Shown here one piece after another: positions 20,258 through 29,889 of a stretch of DNA of 64,000 bases. The notes beneath the pieces were generated by a model. It did not search any database. It had not been told where the DNA came from and saw only the letters and a list, made by a program, of their open reading frames with translations. Source of the DNA: Flavobacterium sp. K5-23. GTDB taxonomy: Bacteria > Bacteroidota > Bacteroidia > Flavobacteriales > Flavobacteriaceae. Both the position numbers and the translations under genes were made by a program. Numbering within the stretch: position 1 is the first letter of the stretch; each line of letters opens with the position of its first letter. The stretch covers positions 3,009,501 through 3,073,500 of the forward strand of contig NZ_CP056783.1 of the NCBI RefSeq assembly GCF_023278045.1, written 5' to 3'.

Positions 20258-21208
20258 ATGAAAAAAATTATTTTATCCGCCGTAGCATTAATGATGCTAT
20301 TTTCTTGTCAAAACGAACAGACAGAATCTACAGATTTATCAACAAGTGCAATTGCACACCGTGGATGTGCTTCACAAGAAGTACTGGAAGCGCAATTAGT
20401 AGCTGACCCAACATTGGCTATTAGAATGAACCAAATTGAAGCTTTCACACAAAAAGCGATGTTAACAGGTCGTTTAGTTAACGGTAAAGTTGAAATCCCA
20501 GTAGTAGTGAATGTATTGTACAAAACATCTGCAGAAAACATTTCAGATGCTCAAATTCAATCACAAATTGATGTCTTAAACGACGATTTTAATGGTGCTA
20601 ACTCTGATTACAATAATGTTCCCGCATTATTCTCTGGAGATAAAGCAAATGTTGGAATCACTTTTGTTTTAGAAACAGTTAATAGAAAATCAACTAAAAA
20701 ATCTTCTTGGGGAACCAGAGATACTATGAAAAATGGTAAAAGAGGTGGTATTGATGCAACTTCACCAGACACAAAATTGAATATGTGGGTTTGTACAATT
20801 GGAGGAGGAATCCTAGGTTACGCACAATTTCCTGGAGGAAAAAGTTCAACAGATGGTGTTGCAATTGACTCTAAATACTTTGGTTTATCAGGATCAGCAA
20901 ATGCTCCTTACAATTTAGGAAGAACTGCTACTCACGAAGTAGGTCACTGGATGAACTTACGTCACATCTGGGGAGATTCAACTTGTGGAAGTGATTTAGT
21001 TTCTGACACTCCTACTCACAATACTGCAAACTATGGTGTTCCTGCATACCCTCATTATAGCACTTGTACTGGTACACCAGTAGAAATGACTATGAATTAT
21101 ATGGATTATACTGATGATCCAGGTATGTATATGTTTACAAATGGTCAAAAATCAAGAATGGATGCTTTATTTGTTTCAGGTGGAGCTAGATCAGGTTTCG
21201 GAATCTAA
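20258..21208 (+). CDS. M43 pappalysin-like zinc metalloprotease lipoprotein, array copy 7
   Basis: 316 residues, lipobox LFSC (Cys17) followed by QNEQTE, zinc motif HEVGHWMNLRH, Met-turn MNYMDYT. The centre (SSWGTRDTMKNGKRGG, KLNMWVCTIGG, YFGLSGSANAPYN) places it with copy 2 rather than with copies 1, 3, 4 and 5, although the last ~90 residues are close to all copies. So the array contains two protease subtypes that share an almost invariant catalytic end. It has a short form of the conserved upstream block and its own terminator. Confidence 0.9.
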   Translation: MKKIILSAVALMMLFSCQNEQTESTDLSTSAIAHRGCASQEVLEAQLVADPTLAIRMNQIEAFTQKAMLTGRLVNGKVEIPVVVNVLYKTSAENISDAQIQSQIDVLNDDFNGANSDYNNVPALFSGDKANVGITFVLETVNRKSTKKSSWGTRDTMKNGKRGGIDATSPDTKLNMWVCTIGGGILGYAQFPGGKSSTDGVAIDSKYFGLSGSANAPYNLGRTATHEVGHWMNLRHIWGDSTCGSDLVSDTPTHNTANYGVPAYPHYSTCTGTPVEMTMNYMDYTDDPGMYMFTNGQKSRMDALFVSGGARSGFGI

Positions 21209-21230
21209 TTAATTCCTAATTTAAGATAAT

Positions 21231-21260
21231 AAAACCCGCTATTTACTAGCGGGTTTTTTT
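21231..21260 (+). terminator. Terminator after protease copy 7
   Basis: AAACCCGCTA and TAGCGGGTTT form a 10-bp stem with loop TTTAC and a T run. Confidence 0.88.
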
Positions 21261-21285
21261 ATCTTTATAACCAAAATAAAAATTA

Positions 21286-22377
21286 ATGATTACATCAAAG
21301 GTTATATCTAAAGGGATTTTAAGAGCAATTGGAACAATTATATTAGTGTGCCTAGTACTCTTTTTTATATATAAAATTAAAATAGTCATCCTTTATTTAT
21401 GTATCTCATTAATACCCTGCCTAATAGCTAATCCGTTATTACAATTTTTAAAAACAAAATTAAAATTCAAAAATACATTTGCAACCATAACTACGTTGTT
21501 TACCTTTATTTTATTATTAATTGGTTTTACCCTTCTTTTTGTTCCTCTTATCATTTCTCAGGCAGAAAATTTATCCCTTTTAGACACTAATGTCCTTAAA
21601 AATCAACTTGAGGTATTAGAGTCTAATTTAGAAGTCTATTTAAAATTATATAATATTGATTTAGTAGGAATCATTCAAAATTTTAATCTATCGTCCAACT
21701 TAGATTTTAATTTATTCACTAATTTCATCAATACTGTTTTGGATTTATTAGCCGGTTTTGGATTGGGATTAGTTTCTGTTTTTTTTATTACGTACTTCTT
21801 TTTAAAAGAACAAATTAATTTTAAAGAGAATATTAAAAAAATCCTTCCTGATAATAATGAAGAAAAAATCTTAAACTCTATCGAGAAAATAAATTATTTA
21901 CTTACACGATATTTTATTGGATTATTAGTTCAGTTGTCAGTTGTTTTTATACTGTATTATATTGTTTTAGTGATCTTTGGAGGAGAAAATGCATTTATAA
22001 TTGCTTTTTTGTGTGCCTTGTTAAATATTATACCCTATATAGGTCCTATTATTGGAACTGTTCTTGCAGGAATTCTCACAATGATTAGCACTATAGGAAT
22101 GGATTTTAAAACTGAAATGCTACCATCTACAATATATGTAGTATTTGGTTTCTTAGTAGTTCAGGCAATTGACAATAATATTAGTCAACCAATCATTTTT
22201 TCAAAAAGCGTAAAATCACATCCTTTAGAAATATTTCTGATTATTTTGATAAGCGGAATTACTTTTGGTATTTTTGGAATGGTAATAGCCGTCCCTCTTT
22301 TTACTATTATTAAAGTTATTGCCAAAGAGTTTTTACCTAACAACAAAATTGTTTCTATTTTAACCAAAAAATTATAG
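21286..22377 (+). CDS. AI-2E family transporter (PerM/TqsA-like permease)
   Basis: 363 residues with about seven to eight hydrophobic helices. The layout is that of UPF0118/AI-2E exporters: two N-terminal helix pairs, a middle amphipathic stretch (about residues 100-145), then the conserved C-terminal core with LCALLNIIPYIGPIIGTVLAG near residue 245 and a Gln-Asn-rich VQAIDNNISQPIIFSKSVKSHPLEIF near residue 290. The family exports small molecules, including autoinducer-2 or sodium in studied members; the substrate here is unknown. The methyltransferase gene starts 2 nt after its stop, so they are probably co-transcribed. Confidence 0.9.
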   Translation: MITSKVISKGILRAIGTIILVCLVLFFIYKIKIVILYLCISLIPCLIANPLLQFLKTKLKFKNTFATITTLFTFILLLIGFTLLFVPLIISQAENLSLLDTNVLKNQLEVLESNLEVYLKLYNIDLVGIIQNFNLSSNLDFNLFTNFINTVLDLLAGFGLGLVSVFFITYFFLKEQINFKENIKKILPDNNEEKILNSIEKINYLLTRYFIGLLVQLSVVFILYYIVLVIFGGENAFIIAFLCALLNIIPYIGPIIGTVLAGILTMISTIGMDFKTEMLPSTIYVVFGFLVVQAIDNNISQPIIFSKSVKSHPLEIFLIILISGITFGIFGMVIAVPLFTIIKVIAKEFLPNNKIVSILTKKL

Positions 22378-22379
22378 CC

Positions 22380-23561
22380 TTGATTCATCCTATTTTAGAT
22401 GCTGAAATTCAGGAATTTATTCAAAAAAATTTAGGAATAGCAATTTCAAAATTAGCATTACAAAAAAATCCTTTTCCAACAGTTGAATGGATTTCGATAT
22501 TAAACCAAATTGAAGCAAAAGAAAAAGCAAAAGAAAAACTCCCTGTCTGGTTTAATAGTTCGAATATTATTTATCCTAGTAAAATTTCCATTGAGCAAAC
22601 TTCATCCGAAAGGACAGCTTCTTACAAATCCACAATCGTTTCCGGGGATAGCTTAATTGATCTGACTGGAGGATTTGGGGTAGATGATTATTATTTCTCT
22701 AAAAAAATAAAAAGAGTTGCGCATTGCGAAATCAATGTTGAACTTTCAAATATTGTAGCGCATAATTTCGAACAACTTGGCGTAAAAAACATTACTTGCT
22801 ATGCCGATGACAGCTTAACGACTTTAACTTCATTAAACACAAAATGGGACTGGATTTATATTGACCCGTCCAGACGTAATGATGCCAAAGGGAAGGTTTT
22901 TATGCTTAAAGATTGTTTACCTAATGTTCCCGACAATCTTGATTTTTATTTTAAACATTCAGATGCCATATTAATAAAAACAGCTCCGTTACTTGATTTA
23001 ACTGCGGGTCTGTCTGAATTAAAACAGGTGAAAACAATTCATATTGTAGCACTGGAAAATGAAGTAAAAGAATTATTATGGGAATTACATAAAGACTTTA
23101 AAGGAGACACAACCATAAAAACCGTAAATATCTTAAAAGATAAAACAGAGACTTTTGATTTTATCTTAAATGGACAAACGGAAATTCCAAGTTATGGTTT
23201 GCCACAAAAGTTTTTGTACGAACCTAACAGTGCCATCATGAAATCAGGAGGTTTTGAAGAAGTAAGCAACTACTACAAGCTTAATAAGCTCCACAAACAT
23301 TCCCACTTATACACTTCTTCTACTCTTATTCCCTTTCCAGGAAGAGTTTTTGAGATTGAAAATTCATTCCCATATAACAAAACGGAAATGAAAAACCAGT
23401 TGGAAAATAAAAAAGCAAACATAACCACACGTAATTTTCCCGATACTGTGGAAAGCATTCGAAAAAAATGGAAAATAAAAGAAGGCGGAAATGTATATTG
23501 TTTCTTTACAACTGATGAAAATAATAATAAAATAGTTTTAATTTGCACCAAAATAAAATAA
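22380..23561 (+). CDS. Class I SAM-dependent methyltransferase with THUMP-like domain
   Basis: 393 residues. An N-terminal helical segment is followed by a Rossmann methyltransferase with SLIDLTGGFGVDDYYFS (SAM motif I, about residues 96-112), the acidic HCEIN loop and WIYIDPSRRND (motif IV, about residue 160). The C-terminal part (about residues 300-393) looks like the THUMP-like domain of this Bacteroidetes family. It is probably an RNA methyltransferase, but no target is known to me. The start is a TTG at 22380, 2 nt past the upstream stop; no ATG fits, and the N-terminus LIHPILDAEIQEFI agrees with the family. The next gene begins 2 nt after its stop. Confidence 0.85.
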   Translation: MIHPILDAEIQEFIQKNLGIAISKLALQKNPFPTVEWISILNQIEAKEKAKEKLPVWFNSSNIIYPSKISIEQTSSERTASYKSTIVSGDSLIDLTGGFGVDDYYFSKKIKRVAHCEINVELSNIVAHNFEQLGVKNITCYADDSLTTLTSLNTKWDWIYIDPSRRNDAKGKVFMLKDCLPNVPDNLDFYFKHSDAILIKTAPLLDLTAGLSELKQVKTIHIVALENEVKELLWELHKDFKGDTTIKTVNILKDKTETFDFILNGQTEIPSYGLPQKFLYEPNSAIMKSGGFEEVSNYYKLNKLHKHSHLYTSSTLIPFPGRVFEIENSFPYNKTEMKNQLENKKANITTRNFPDTVESIRKKWKIKEGGNVYCFFTTDENNNKIVLICTKIK

Positions 23562-23563
23562 AT

Positions 23564-24130
23564 ATGAAACACCTAATTATAACAGCACTTTTATTCATAA
23601 CGACTAATTTAATAGCACAAAATAAATGTGAATACAGCACGAATGTAAGTGATTCCATTGGATCCTATAAATCCACAATTGAATATATGATTTCCGAGAA
23701 AAATTTTGGAGGGAATACCAGTTATATATTTTATTCGTTAGTTTCAACAGACGGAATGCCTACATTAAATGTGCAACTTATTCAAAAGAGTAAAGAATTC
23801 ATGAAAGCAAATTGCTTTGATAAAAACTCTAAATTATTTTTACAGTTAAATAATGGTAAAATAATCACTCTGTTGCATATTGATCAGGAAAGTTGTGGAA
23901 GTCTTATAAGAGATGACAAAGGTTTTGACAACAGGTTTTTATCTGGAAGCTTTATGTTTATGAAAGATAGTTTTGAAGAATTAAAAAACTCTCCTGTTTC
24001 TATGATGAGAATTAAATACTTGACGGATACGGAAGATCATATTATTAAAAAAGAATTCCTATCAGAACTAAACAATCAAATATACAAACCTGAAAATTAT
24101 TTTATCGATAACTTACATTGTATCGAATAA
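23564..24130 (+). CDS. Small exported protein of unknown function
   Basis: 188 residues beginning MKHLIITALLFITTNLIAQ, a clear signal peptide cleaved around residue 19. The frame could start seven codons earlier, but the signal peptide makes 23564 the better start. I do not recognise a domain; the mature protein has three spaced cysteines (NKCEY, KANCFD, QESCGS) and another near the end (LHCIE), which may form disulfides. It starts 2 nt after the methyltransferase, making it the third gene of a tight operon, and its stop lies 1 nt from the end of the convergent dipeptidase gene. Confidence 0.75.
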   Translation: MKHLIITALLFITTNLIAQNKCEYSTNVSDSIGSYKSTIEYMISEKNFGGNTSYIFYSLVSTDGMPTLNVQLIQKSKEFMKANCFDKNSKLFLQLNNGKIITLLHIDQESCGSLIRDDKGFDNRFLSGSFMFMKDSFEELKNSPVSMMRIKYLTDTEDHIIKKEFLSELNNQIYKPENYFIDNLHCIE

Positions 24131-24131
24131 A

Positions 24132-24794
24132 CTAATCACAATCCCATTTGGCATTAGAAACTTTGTCTTTTAATGCCGATTGTAGATTATAATGCCACCA
24201 CTCAGAATCAAATGAATTGAAATCATACCTCTTCATTATATTTTTAAGTAATATTCTGTTCTTTTTAACCTCCTCAGTAAGGTTTAAATATCCATGACTG
24301 GCTTCTATACCAAAAAAGTCAAAAGGAGTCCCCATATCAAGCTCTTTACCCTCTCTATCGACTAAGGTAATATCAACCGCTCCTCCTCTATTATGAATTG
24401 ACCCTTTACTTGGATTAGCAACATACTCAGGATTAGGAACTATATTCCACATTTTTTTTTGAATATCCAAAGGTCTGTAACAATCATATAATTTTATTTT
24501 ATAGCCTTTATCCATAAAATTTTTATTGGCTTCAATCAATGCATTAACAGTTTTCAACCTCAAATAACATTCTGCGCAATCATACACCTTGGCATTTAAA
24601 AAATTATCTGTTGTAGCATATTTCATATCGTAAACAAAATCAGCACTATAATCTTTAAGATTTACAAATGTAGTATCGGAAACAACAGTATGATTTGTAT
24701 TTTCAATTAATGACACTAATGGTACTTGTGCTTTACATGAAAAACAAACAATGAAAGAAACGAATACTAAAAAAGGCTTGAAGTGATTTCTCAT
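24132..24794 (-). CDS. D-alanyl-D-alanine dipeptidase, VanX/DdpX family lipoprotein
   Basis: About 220 residues. The zinc enzyme signature is visible: SIHNRGGAVDITL (SxHxxGxAxD, two zinc ligands) and DSEWWHYN (ExxH, base and third ligand). LYDCYRPLDIQKKMW is the usual RPxxxQ region. Family members hydrolyse D-Ala-D-Ala; outside vancomycin clusters the role is cell-wall peptide turnover. The N-terminus has VCFSC, a probable lipobox, so it is likely a periplasmic or surface lipoprotein. The frame extends 24 codons upstream, but that extension overlaps the terminator at 24841-24870, so I start at 24794. No other van genes are nearby. Confidence 0.88.
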   Translation of the reverse strand: MRNHFKPFLVFVSFIVCFSCKAQVPLVSLIENTNHTVVSDTTFVNLKDYSADFVYDMKYATTDNFLNAKVYDCAECYLRLKTVNALIEANKNFMDKGYKIKLYDCYRPLDIQKKMWNIVPNPEYVANPSKGSIHNRGGAVDITLVDREGKELDMGTPFDFFGIEASHGYLNLTEEVKKNRILLKNIMKRYDFNSFDSEWWHYNLQSALKDKVSNAKWDCD

Positions 24795-24840
24795 AATACT
24801 ATTTTTTATAAAATTAGGATAATAGAAAGGATTTAAAACA

Positions 24841-24870
24841 AAAAGTGACACTATTTCTAGTGTCACTTTT
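24841..24870. terminator. Terminator of the large T9SS gene
   Basis: A perfect 13-bp inverted repeat AAAAGTGACACTA / TAGTGTCACTTTT with a 4-nt loop, ending in T tracts on either strand. It lies just past the stop codon of the large surface-protein gene on the minus strand. Confidence 0.9.
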
Positions 24871-24891
24871 ATAAAAATTTGAAAAGTGTAA

Positions 24892-27800
24892 TTATTTCTT
24901 AATTACTTTTTTACTCACCACATTGGTATCAGTAACTATTTTGACAATATAAAGTCCTTTTTGAACATTGAAAGGAATTTTTATAGAATTAGTGTCTTTT
25001 GTGTTATCTACAGCAATAAGACGCTGCCCTAAAACATTATAAATTGAAACTTCTTTAATATTCTCTTTGGAATTATTAACGATATTCAATATGTTTTGTG
25101 AATCTAAATTATAGACCATAATCGATGTCTCAGGTAATCCATTACCATAAGCTGTACCTTGATTTTCTATTTTAAATGCTAATTCGAATCGTGAATTATA
25201 GTCCCCGGATTCTAAATTAAAATCAACAGCCTGTTTTGTTATATTATAAAAAACAGAAGCAGTTTTATCATGTATATATATGTTAACATTCGAAGGTAAA
25301 AATTCAACATCGTCAACCATAAATTGAACTGTACCTTTTGTATCCATTTTAACTCCCAAAGGATAGGTTTTTGATGCATCAAATGCTCCTACACCTTGTA
25401 TAGAATATTCTAAATCATTTATTAAAAAATAAGCATCATTATCTTGAGTGTCTAATTGATAACCATCATAACCCGCATCAACTCCGTCAGTAGCTTCTTC
25501 ATTCATAAAACCTATTAATAATTGTCTGTGCAATTTATTGGTAGCATTAAAACCTAGTCTAATTTTAGTATTATAATTATTATAAACTATATCATTACTA
25601 TTGTCACTGAAATGGTCTTTATTCTTGTTTGCGGTGCTCTTATACATCGTATTAGATATTGAAACCGGAATATCGTCCACACCATCTTCTTTCACAAAAG
25701 AACGTTGATTATTATTGAAAATTATTGCATTAGAACCAGCACCAAATTCATATCCATTAACAAAAAAAGCTTGCCCTACAGGAATAAATTGATTAGGAAT
25801 TTTGCTGCTATCCCCTTCTCCACTAATGCCAATTGGGGCTAATGGGGGTGTACCTCCTGTTAAAGTCAACTCGGCATATCCGCCAGTGTACCCAGCAAGA
25901 TAATGAGTGTCATTAGCAGACGAATGTTCCCAGAAATAAAGCGTTCCATCTATGATATCAATTGTATTATTTCCGCCTTCGGCTATAGAAACATTATCTC
26001 TAATAAATTGAAAGGCATCTAAAGCTGATGGATAAGGATTTCCAACTAAAAATAAGTCGTCTGGCAGAACTGAATTACCATTAATTAGTCCATTATATGG
26101 TTTCCCAATAAAAGTGTAATTTTGAGTAATTGTATTACCTATATCAACTGCTCCAGCACCTTTTAGAGTAAATCCTTGAGCAGGATTAATTAGTGAGTTT
26201 TCATTAATAGGATCCCAATTAGCATAAGAAAAACCATTTTTAAATATATACAACCAATACCTAGCAAGACTTAATGGAGATTGACTCCCGTCATAGCCCG
26301 AAACCCAATTTATATTTTCAGGAACTCCTATTGTTGTACCATCTTTAAAAACTCCCGCAACTGTATAAACATTATTATTTGTAGTAGCGTTTATAGGTCC
26401 TACAGGGGAAGACCAGTAATTATAATTAAATCGATTAGAAGTTCCTTGCTGATCTCTTTTTATGAATCCAATACTTAAAGGATCTAAATCACTATTAAGC
26501 GTTTGTACTAACTGGGATCGACCTGTCAAATCAATTAACCCATCCAATCTTAAATAATTAGACACTTGAATTTTTGTATTATTATTTGCCGATAGCGTTT
26601 TATAGATCGTTGCATCAGTTCCCTCAATAAACAATCCTAAAACAGTTTTGTTCCCTACTGATGTTACATTATGATTAATTTTAACGATGTTACCATTTAT
26701 AAGATAATTAAAAGTCACTGGTGATCCATTTACATCTTTGGTGTAAGTTACTAAAGAACTGGAGTTTGGAATAGTTTGTATATCCCCGTTTTTCCACATT
26801 CCTGAATTAGTACCATTCCATTCACCATTAGCAACAGTTTCATATGGCAACGGTGCAGTTTGAATTCCCGTAATGTTCTTGATTTTATTTAAATATTTAA
26901 TCCTTAAAAAATTACGATCACCTGTTAATCCTTCTACAGTAGTGCCGTAAAAGGCATTAAAATCATAGTACGCCACTAATTCACTCCAAAGAGTCGCTTT
27001 AAACTCATTGCTAGGGCTGTTTTGTGGCAATATTTTACCCTTGGTATTACCATCACTATGTTTCTCAATTTCCTGATTCATCAAATAATTAATTTGATTA
27101 GAAGTTAAAGCCATATTCCAAATATGGATTTCGTCAATCTCTCCATAAAACGGAGTGTTTATGACACCTTTTTTCGCATATAGAGCTCCCACTGAATACC
27201 TAGAATAATTAGGTGATGGATTTGTAAGGTCAAAAGTAGATGAATCTAATATACCATCAATGTAAAGATCAGCACTACCTTCATAATACACCGCAACAAC
27301 GTTGTGCCATAAACCGTCATTTATTACCGTTCTTGAAACAAATTTTGAAACGCCATCCCATAAAGCTTCAATTTTTTTGTCGCTATTTAATCGAAATTCT
27401 AAATTAACACCTTTAGCCATTATTGTTTTATTAGCAACTACAGCAACATTGTTTTTTAACCAACAACCAATAGTAAAAGAACCACTATTTAAATTTAAGG
27501 CATATTCACCAACTAAAAAATCGCCAGCAGCGTTAATATTTATAGCCTCTTTTGGAGTTGCTTTAAGAGCTTTCCCAAAAGTAAAATACTTTGTTCCGTC
27601 GAAATCATACCAAGTTTCATACGTTTGACTCCCTTCTTTATTTAAAATTGGATTTCCAAGTGCATCTATCTTAATTTTTAATGGAATTATATCAATGATA
27701 TCAGCATCGTTAAAATTATCATTGTCACTTACAATTAAAGCATACTCTTCATTAACATCTTTTGTAAATGTACTAAAAGCAGTTACAGGGATACCAACAA

Positions 27801-29889
27801 ATACATTTTCAACATCTACATCTACATCAGTTTTAGTTTCTACAATTTTCCATTTCTTGTTTATTCTAGTTGTCACCGTAGTTAGTCCCGTAGATATTAT
27901 TATTGTATTAGAACCAGCTTCAATAAAAGTACCATTATCAGATCCCCAAACTAAAAAATCGCGATCTTTTTTAAATTCATTTATGTTGGCATTATTAGTT
28001 GTTGCAATAACTCCTAAACCAATGGTTACTGCATTAGGATCATTACTGCTTTTAGACTGTTTTTGATTTAAATCAGAACCTATATCCTTACCAATTCCTG
28101 CAATATTAAAATTATAGCCTGTATTAGCTCCGCTTTCCCAAATGATTTTTCCTCCAGAATCAATATAATTTGTACTGGTTCCGTTTAGCCCTAAAGTTAT
28201 ACCGTATTTTATGGCAAGATAAGTTTCAATCTTTGGGCGATTCTCAGGAAGTACACGAGAAGCATATGAAATTAACTCCGCCACTCTACCGTTAAGATTT
28301 CCATAGGTGGTACCGCTATTTATGTTTTTTCCAATATTATAAGGGGTCCCTTTAAAAATATTTGGCGTTATACTTGTATCAGTGTAGCCCAAATTAGAAA
28401 AGGGTTCACTTGAACTTGTCAAAGGCGTTACAATTTCATTTGCATTAAACAATAATTCGACACCTTCAGAAACAGTAGTTTTATTCCTAGTATTGATAAT
28501 ACCTGCTTTTGAATAATTCCCAGTTGCATCCCCTATACTAAAATAAGGGGTTGTTGTAGTGGTTTGCCATTGATTAAACCACAGTCTTTCACCCGTTAAA
28601 CGATTTGAAAAATCTCCAAATCCAATTCCTGAATGTTCTCCAGAAATTATAGGATAAGATGGATTTGCAGCAGAAGTTCCTGAAATGATAGTCATTGGAG
28701 ATGTTGAACCATCAATAGTTACATCAGGCTCCATAACAATAAACGTTTCATGTGTATAATACCCATTATCAATGTTATACATAAATTGATTAAGTGTTGT
28801 TCCATTATTTTGAAACTTTACCACAGGGTTATAATTTATGTTACCACTTGTTGCATCAATATATGTAGGTTGCTTTACAGCTTCAATTTGCGTAGCATCT
28901 TTACCTGTTGAACCCAAATCTCTCCAAAGACGCACGGAATTAGTTCCAGTAGTTAAATTTACTCCTCTTGTAGACTTGAGCCATAGTCTAAAATCCGGAT
29001 TTCCCCCTCCAGGACCAGTTATTGTTGGATCATACACTTCACCACTTACTACAAAGGTATACGGGTCTTTGGTCAAGTCATTATTGGGAATTGAAATTAA
29101 TGCCGACTTTAAACCAGGACCAAGAGATTGTGGATAAAACAAAACGACAAAATATGATGCTCCTCCTACAGGAATTATGTTAGAAGCAGCAGTACCAGGA
29201 GCAGAAGGATACGGCGTCGGATTTATATATATTGAAAAATCAGGAGATACTCCTCCAGAAGTTCCAGTTGCAGGGTCGTATATCAAACTTGTTATACCTT
29301 GAAGCACTAAGGGACATGTACCAGTATTTACAATTACATAATTTCTTGTAGCCGTCGCACCAGCAGTAACAGATCCAAATAACGTTCCTGTTGCTGATGT
29401 AGGAATGATTTGCCCATTTGGAAGGGGCTGTGTTGGGGTACCACCTAGAACAGAAATTAATGGTTTATTTGTAAAAGTAATATTAAATGTAAAAGAAGGG
29501 TAATTTTTAGCATTGGAATGCACAGTAACAATGGTAGTCTGTGCAGAACTATTACAAGTAAAATTATTTTTTCTTAATCTAAAAACACTGACTTCACCTT
29601 TCTTAATATTAAAATCCGAAGGTCGAGATGACACTACAAAGTTGGTGTTATTTAAGGTAACTTCAGGATTTGACAATACCAATGAAGGGTTTCCGTTACC
29701 ATCAGGAACGTTAATAATCGAAAATTCGATTTCCGTAGAAGAACCAAAATTCACTGTTCCATTAAAGGGAATATTAAGAGCAGGGCTACCATATCTTACA
29801 AAGATTTGTTGATTCGATTGAGAAAAAGCAACAAAAGACAAAAAAAGACTGAAGGCAAGCAATAGATTATTTGAGTATTTTTTTTTCAA
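24892..29889 (-). CDS. Large multidomain surface protein with LamG domain and T9SS sorting signal
   Basis: 1665 residues. A signal peptide covers residues 1-23 (ending AFSQ). Residues about 165-285 resemble a choice-of-anchor D/ASH-type Ig-like domain. Residues about 550-680 (RPKIETYLAIKYGITLG, GIGKDIGSDLNQKQS) match a repeat region common in flavobacterial adhesin-like proteins. Residues about 785-940 form a LamG/concanavalin-like domain (GSFTIGCWLKN, DGLWHNVVAVYYEGSADLYI, GEIDEIHIWN). The last ~80 residues (VSIYNVLGQRLI, GLYIVKIVTD, SKKVIKK) are a type A C-terminal sorting domain for the type IX secretion system. It is probably secreted or attached to the cell surface, with a role in adhesion or glycan binding; that role is inferred. 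Confidence 0.88.
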   Translation of the reverse strand: MKKKYSNNLLLAFSLFLSFVAFSQSNQQIFVRYGSPALNIPFNGTVNFGSSTEIEFSIINVPDGNGNPSLVLSNPEVTLNNTNFVVSSRPSDFNIKKGEVSVFRLRKNNFTCNSSAQTTIVTVHSNAKNYPSFTFNITFTNKPLISVLGGTPTQPLPNGQIIPTSATGTLFGSVTAGATATRNYVIVNTGTCPLVLQGITSLIYDPATGTSGGVSPDFSIYINPTPYPSAPGTAASNIIPVGGASYFVVLFYPQSLGPGLKSALISIPNNDLTKDPYTFVVSGEVYDPTITGPGGGNPDFRLWLKSTRGVNLTTGTNSVRLWRDLGSTGKDATQIEAVKQPTYIDATSGNINYNPVVKFQNNGTTLNQFMYNIDNGYYTHETFIVMEPDVTIDGSTSPMTIISGTSAANPSYPIISGEHSGIGFGDFSNRLTGERLWFNQWQTTTTTPYFSIGDATGNYSKAGIINTRNKTTVSEGVELLFNANEIVTPLTSSSEPFSNLGYTDTSITPNIFKGTPYNIGKNINSGTTYGNLNGRVAELISYASRVLPENRPKIETYLAIKYGITLGLNGTSTNYIDSGGKIIWESGANTGYNFNIAGIGKDIGSDLNQKQSKSSNDPNAVTIGLGVIATTNNANINEFKKDRDFLVWGSDNGTFIEAGSNTIIISTGLTTVTTRINKKWKIVETKTDVDVDVENVFVGIPVTAFSTFTKDVNEEYALIVSDNDNFNDADIIDIIPLKIKIDALGNPILNKEGSQTYETWYDFDGTKYFTFGKALKATPKEAININAAGDFLVGEYALNLNSGSFTIGCWLKNNVAVVANKTIMAKGVNLEFRLNSDKKIEALWDGVSKFVSRTVINDGLWHNVVAVYYEGSADLYIDGILDSSTFDLTNPSPNYSRYSVGALYAKKGVINTPFYGEIDEIHIWNMALTSNQINYLMNQEIEKHSDGNTKGKILPQNSPSNEFKATLWSELVAYYDFNAFYGTTVEGLTGDRNFLRIKYLNKIKNITGIQTAPLPYETVANGEWNGTNSGMWKNGDIQTIPNSSSLVTYTKDVNGSPVTFNYLINGNIVKINHNVTSVGNKTVLGLFIEGTDATIYKTLSANNNTKIQVSNYLRLDGLIDLTGRSQLVQTLNSDLDPLSIGFIKRDQQGTSNRFNYNYWSSPVGPINATTNNNVYTVAGVFKDGTTIGVPENINWVSGYDGSQSPLSLARYWLYIFKNGFSYANWDPINENSLINPAQGFTLKGAGAVDIGNTITQNYTFIGKPYNGLINGNSVLPDDLFLVGNPYPSALDAFQFIRDNVSIAEGGNNTIDIIDGTLYFWEHSSANDTHYLAGYTGGYAELTLTGGTPPLAPIGISGEGDSSKIPNQFIPVGQAFFVNGYEFGAGSNAIIFNNNQRSFVKEDGVDDIPVSISNTMYKSTANKNKDHFSDNSNDIVYNNYNTKIRLGFNATNKLHRQLLIGFMNEEATDGVDAGYDGYQLDTQDNDAYFLINDLEYSIQGVGAFDASKTYPLGVKMDTKGTVQFMVDDVEFLPSNVNIYIHDKTASVFYNITKQAVDFNLESGDYNSRFELAFKIENQGTAYGNGLPETSIMVYNLDSQNILNIVNNSKENIKEVSIYNVLGQRLIAVDNTKDTNSIKIPFNVQKGLYIVKIVTDTNVVSKKVIKK

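Noticed and set aside
11541..21260. Possible CRISPR or integron array because of regularly spaced repeats
   Set aside because: The repeats are whole genes with terminators about 1.7 kb apart; there are no short direct repeats with unique spacers, no cas genes and no integrase or attC-like sites.
24132..24794. VanX-like gene as vancomycin resistance
   Set aside because: No vanH, vanA or vanRS genes are nearby, and such dipeptidases are common in Bacteroidetes cell-wall metabolism.
24795..24866. Upstream extension of the VanX-like dipeptidase gene
   Set aside because: The extension would start inside the perfect terminator hairpin of the upstream gene and would place 24 residues before a good lipoprotein signal.
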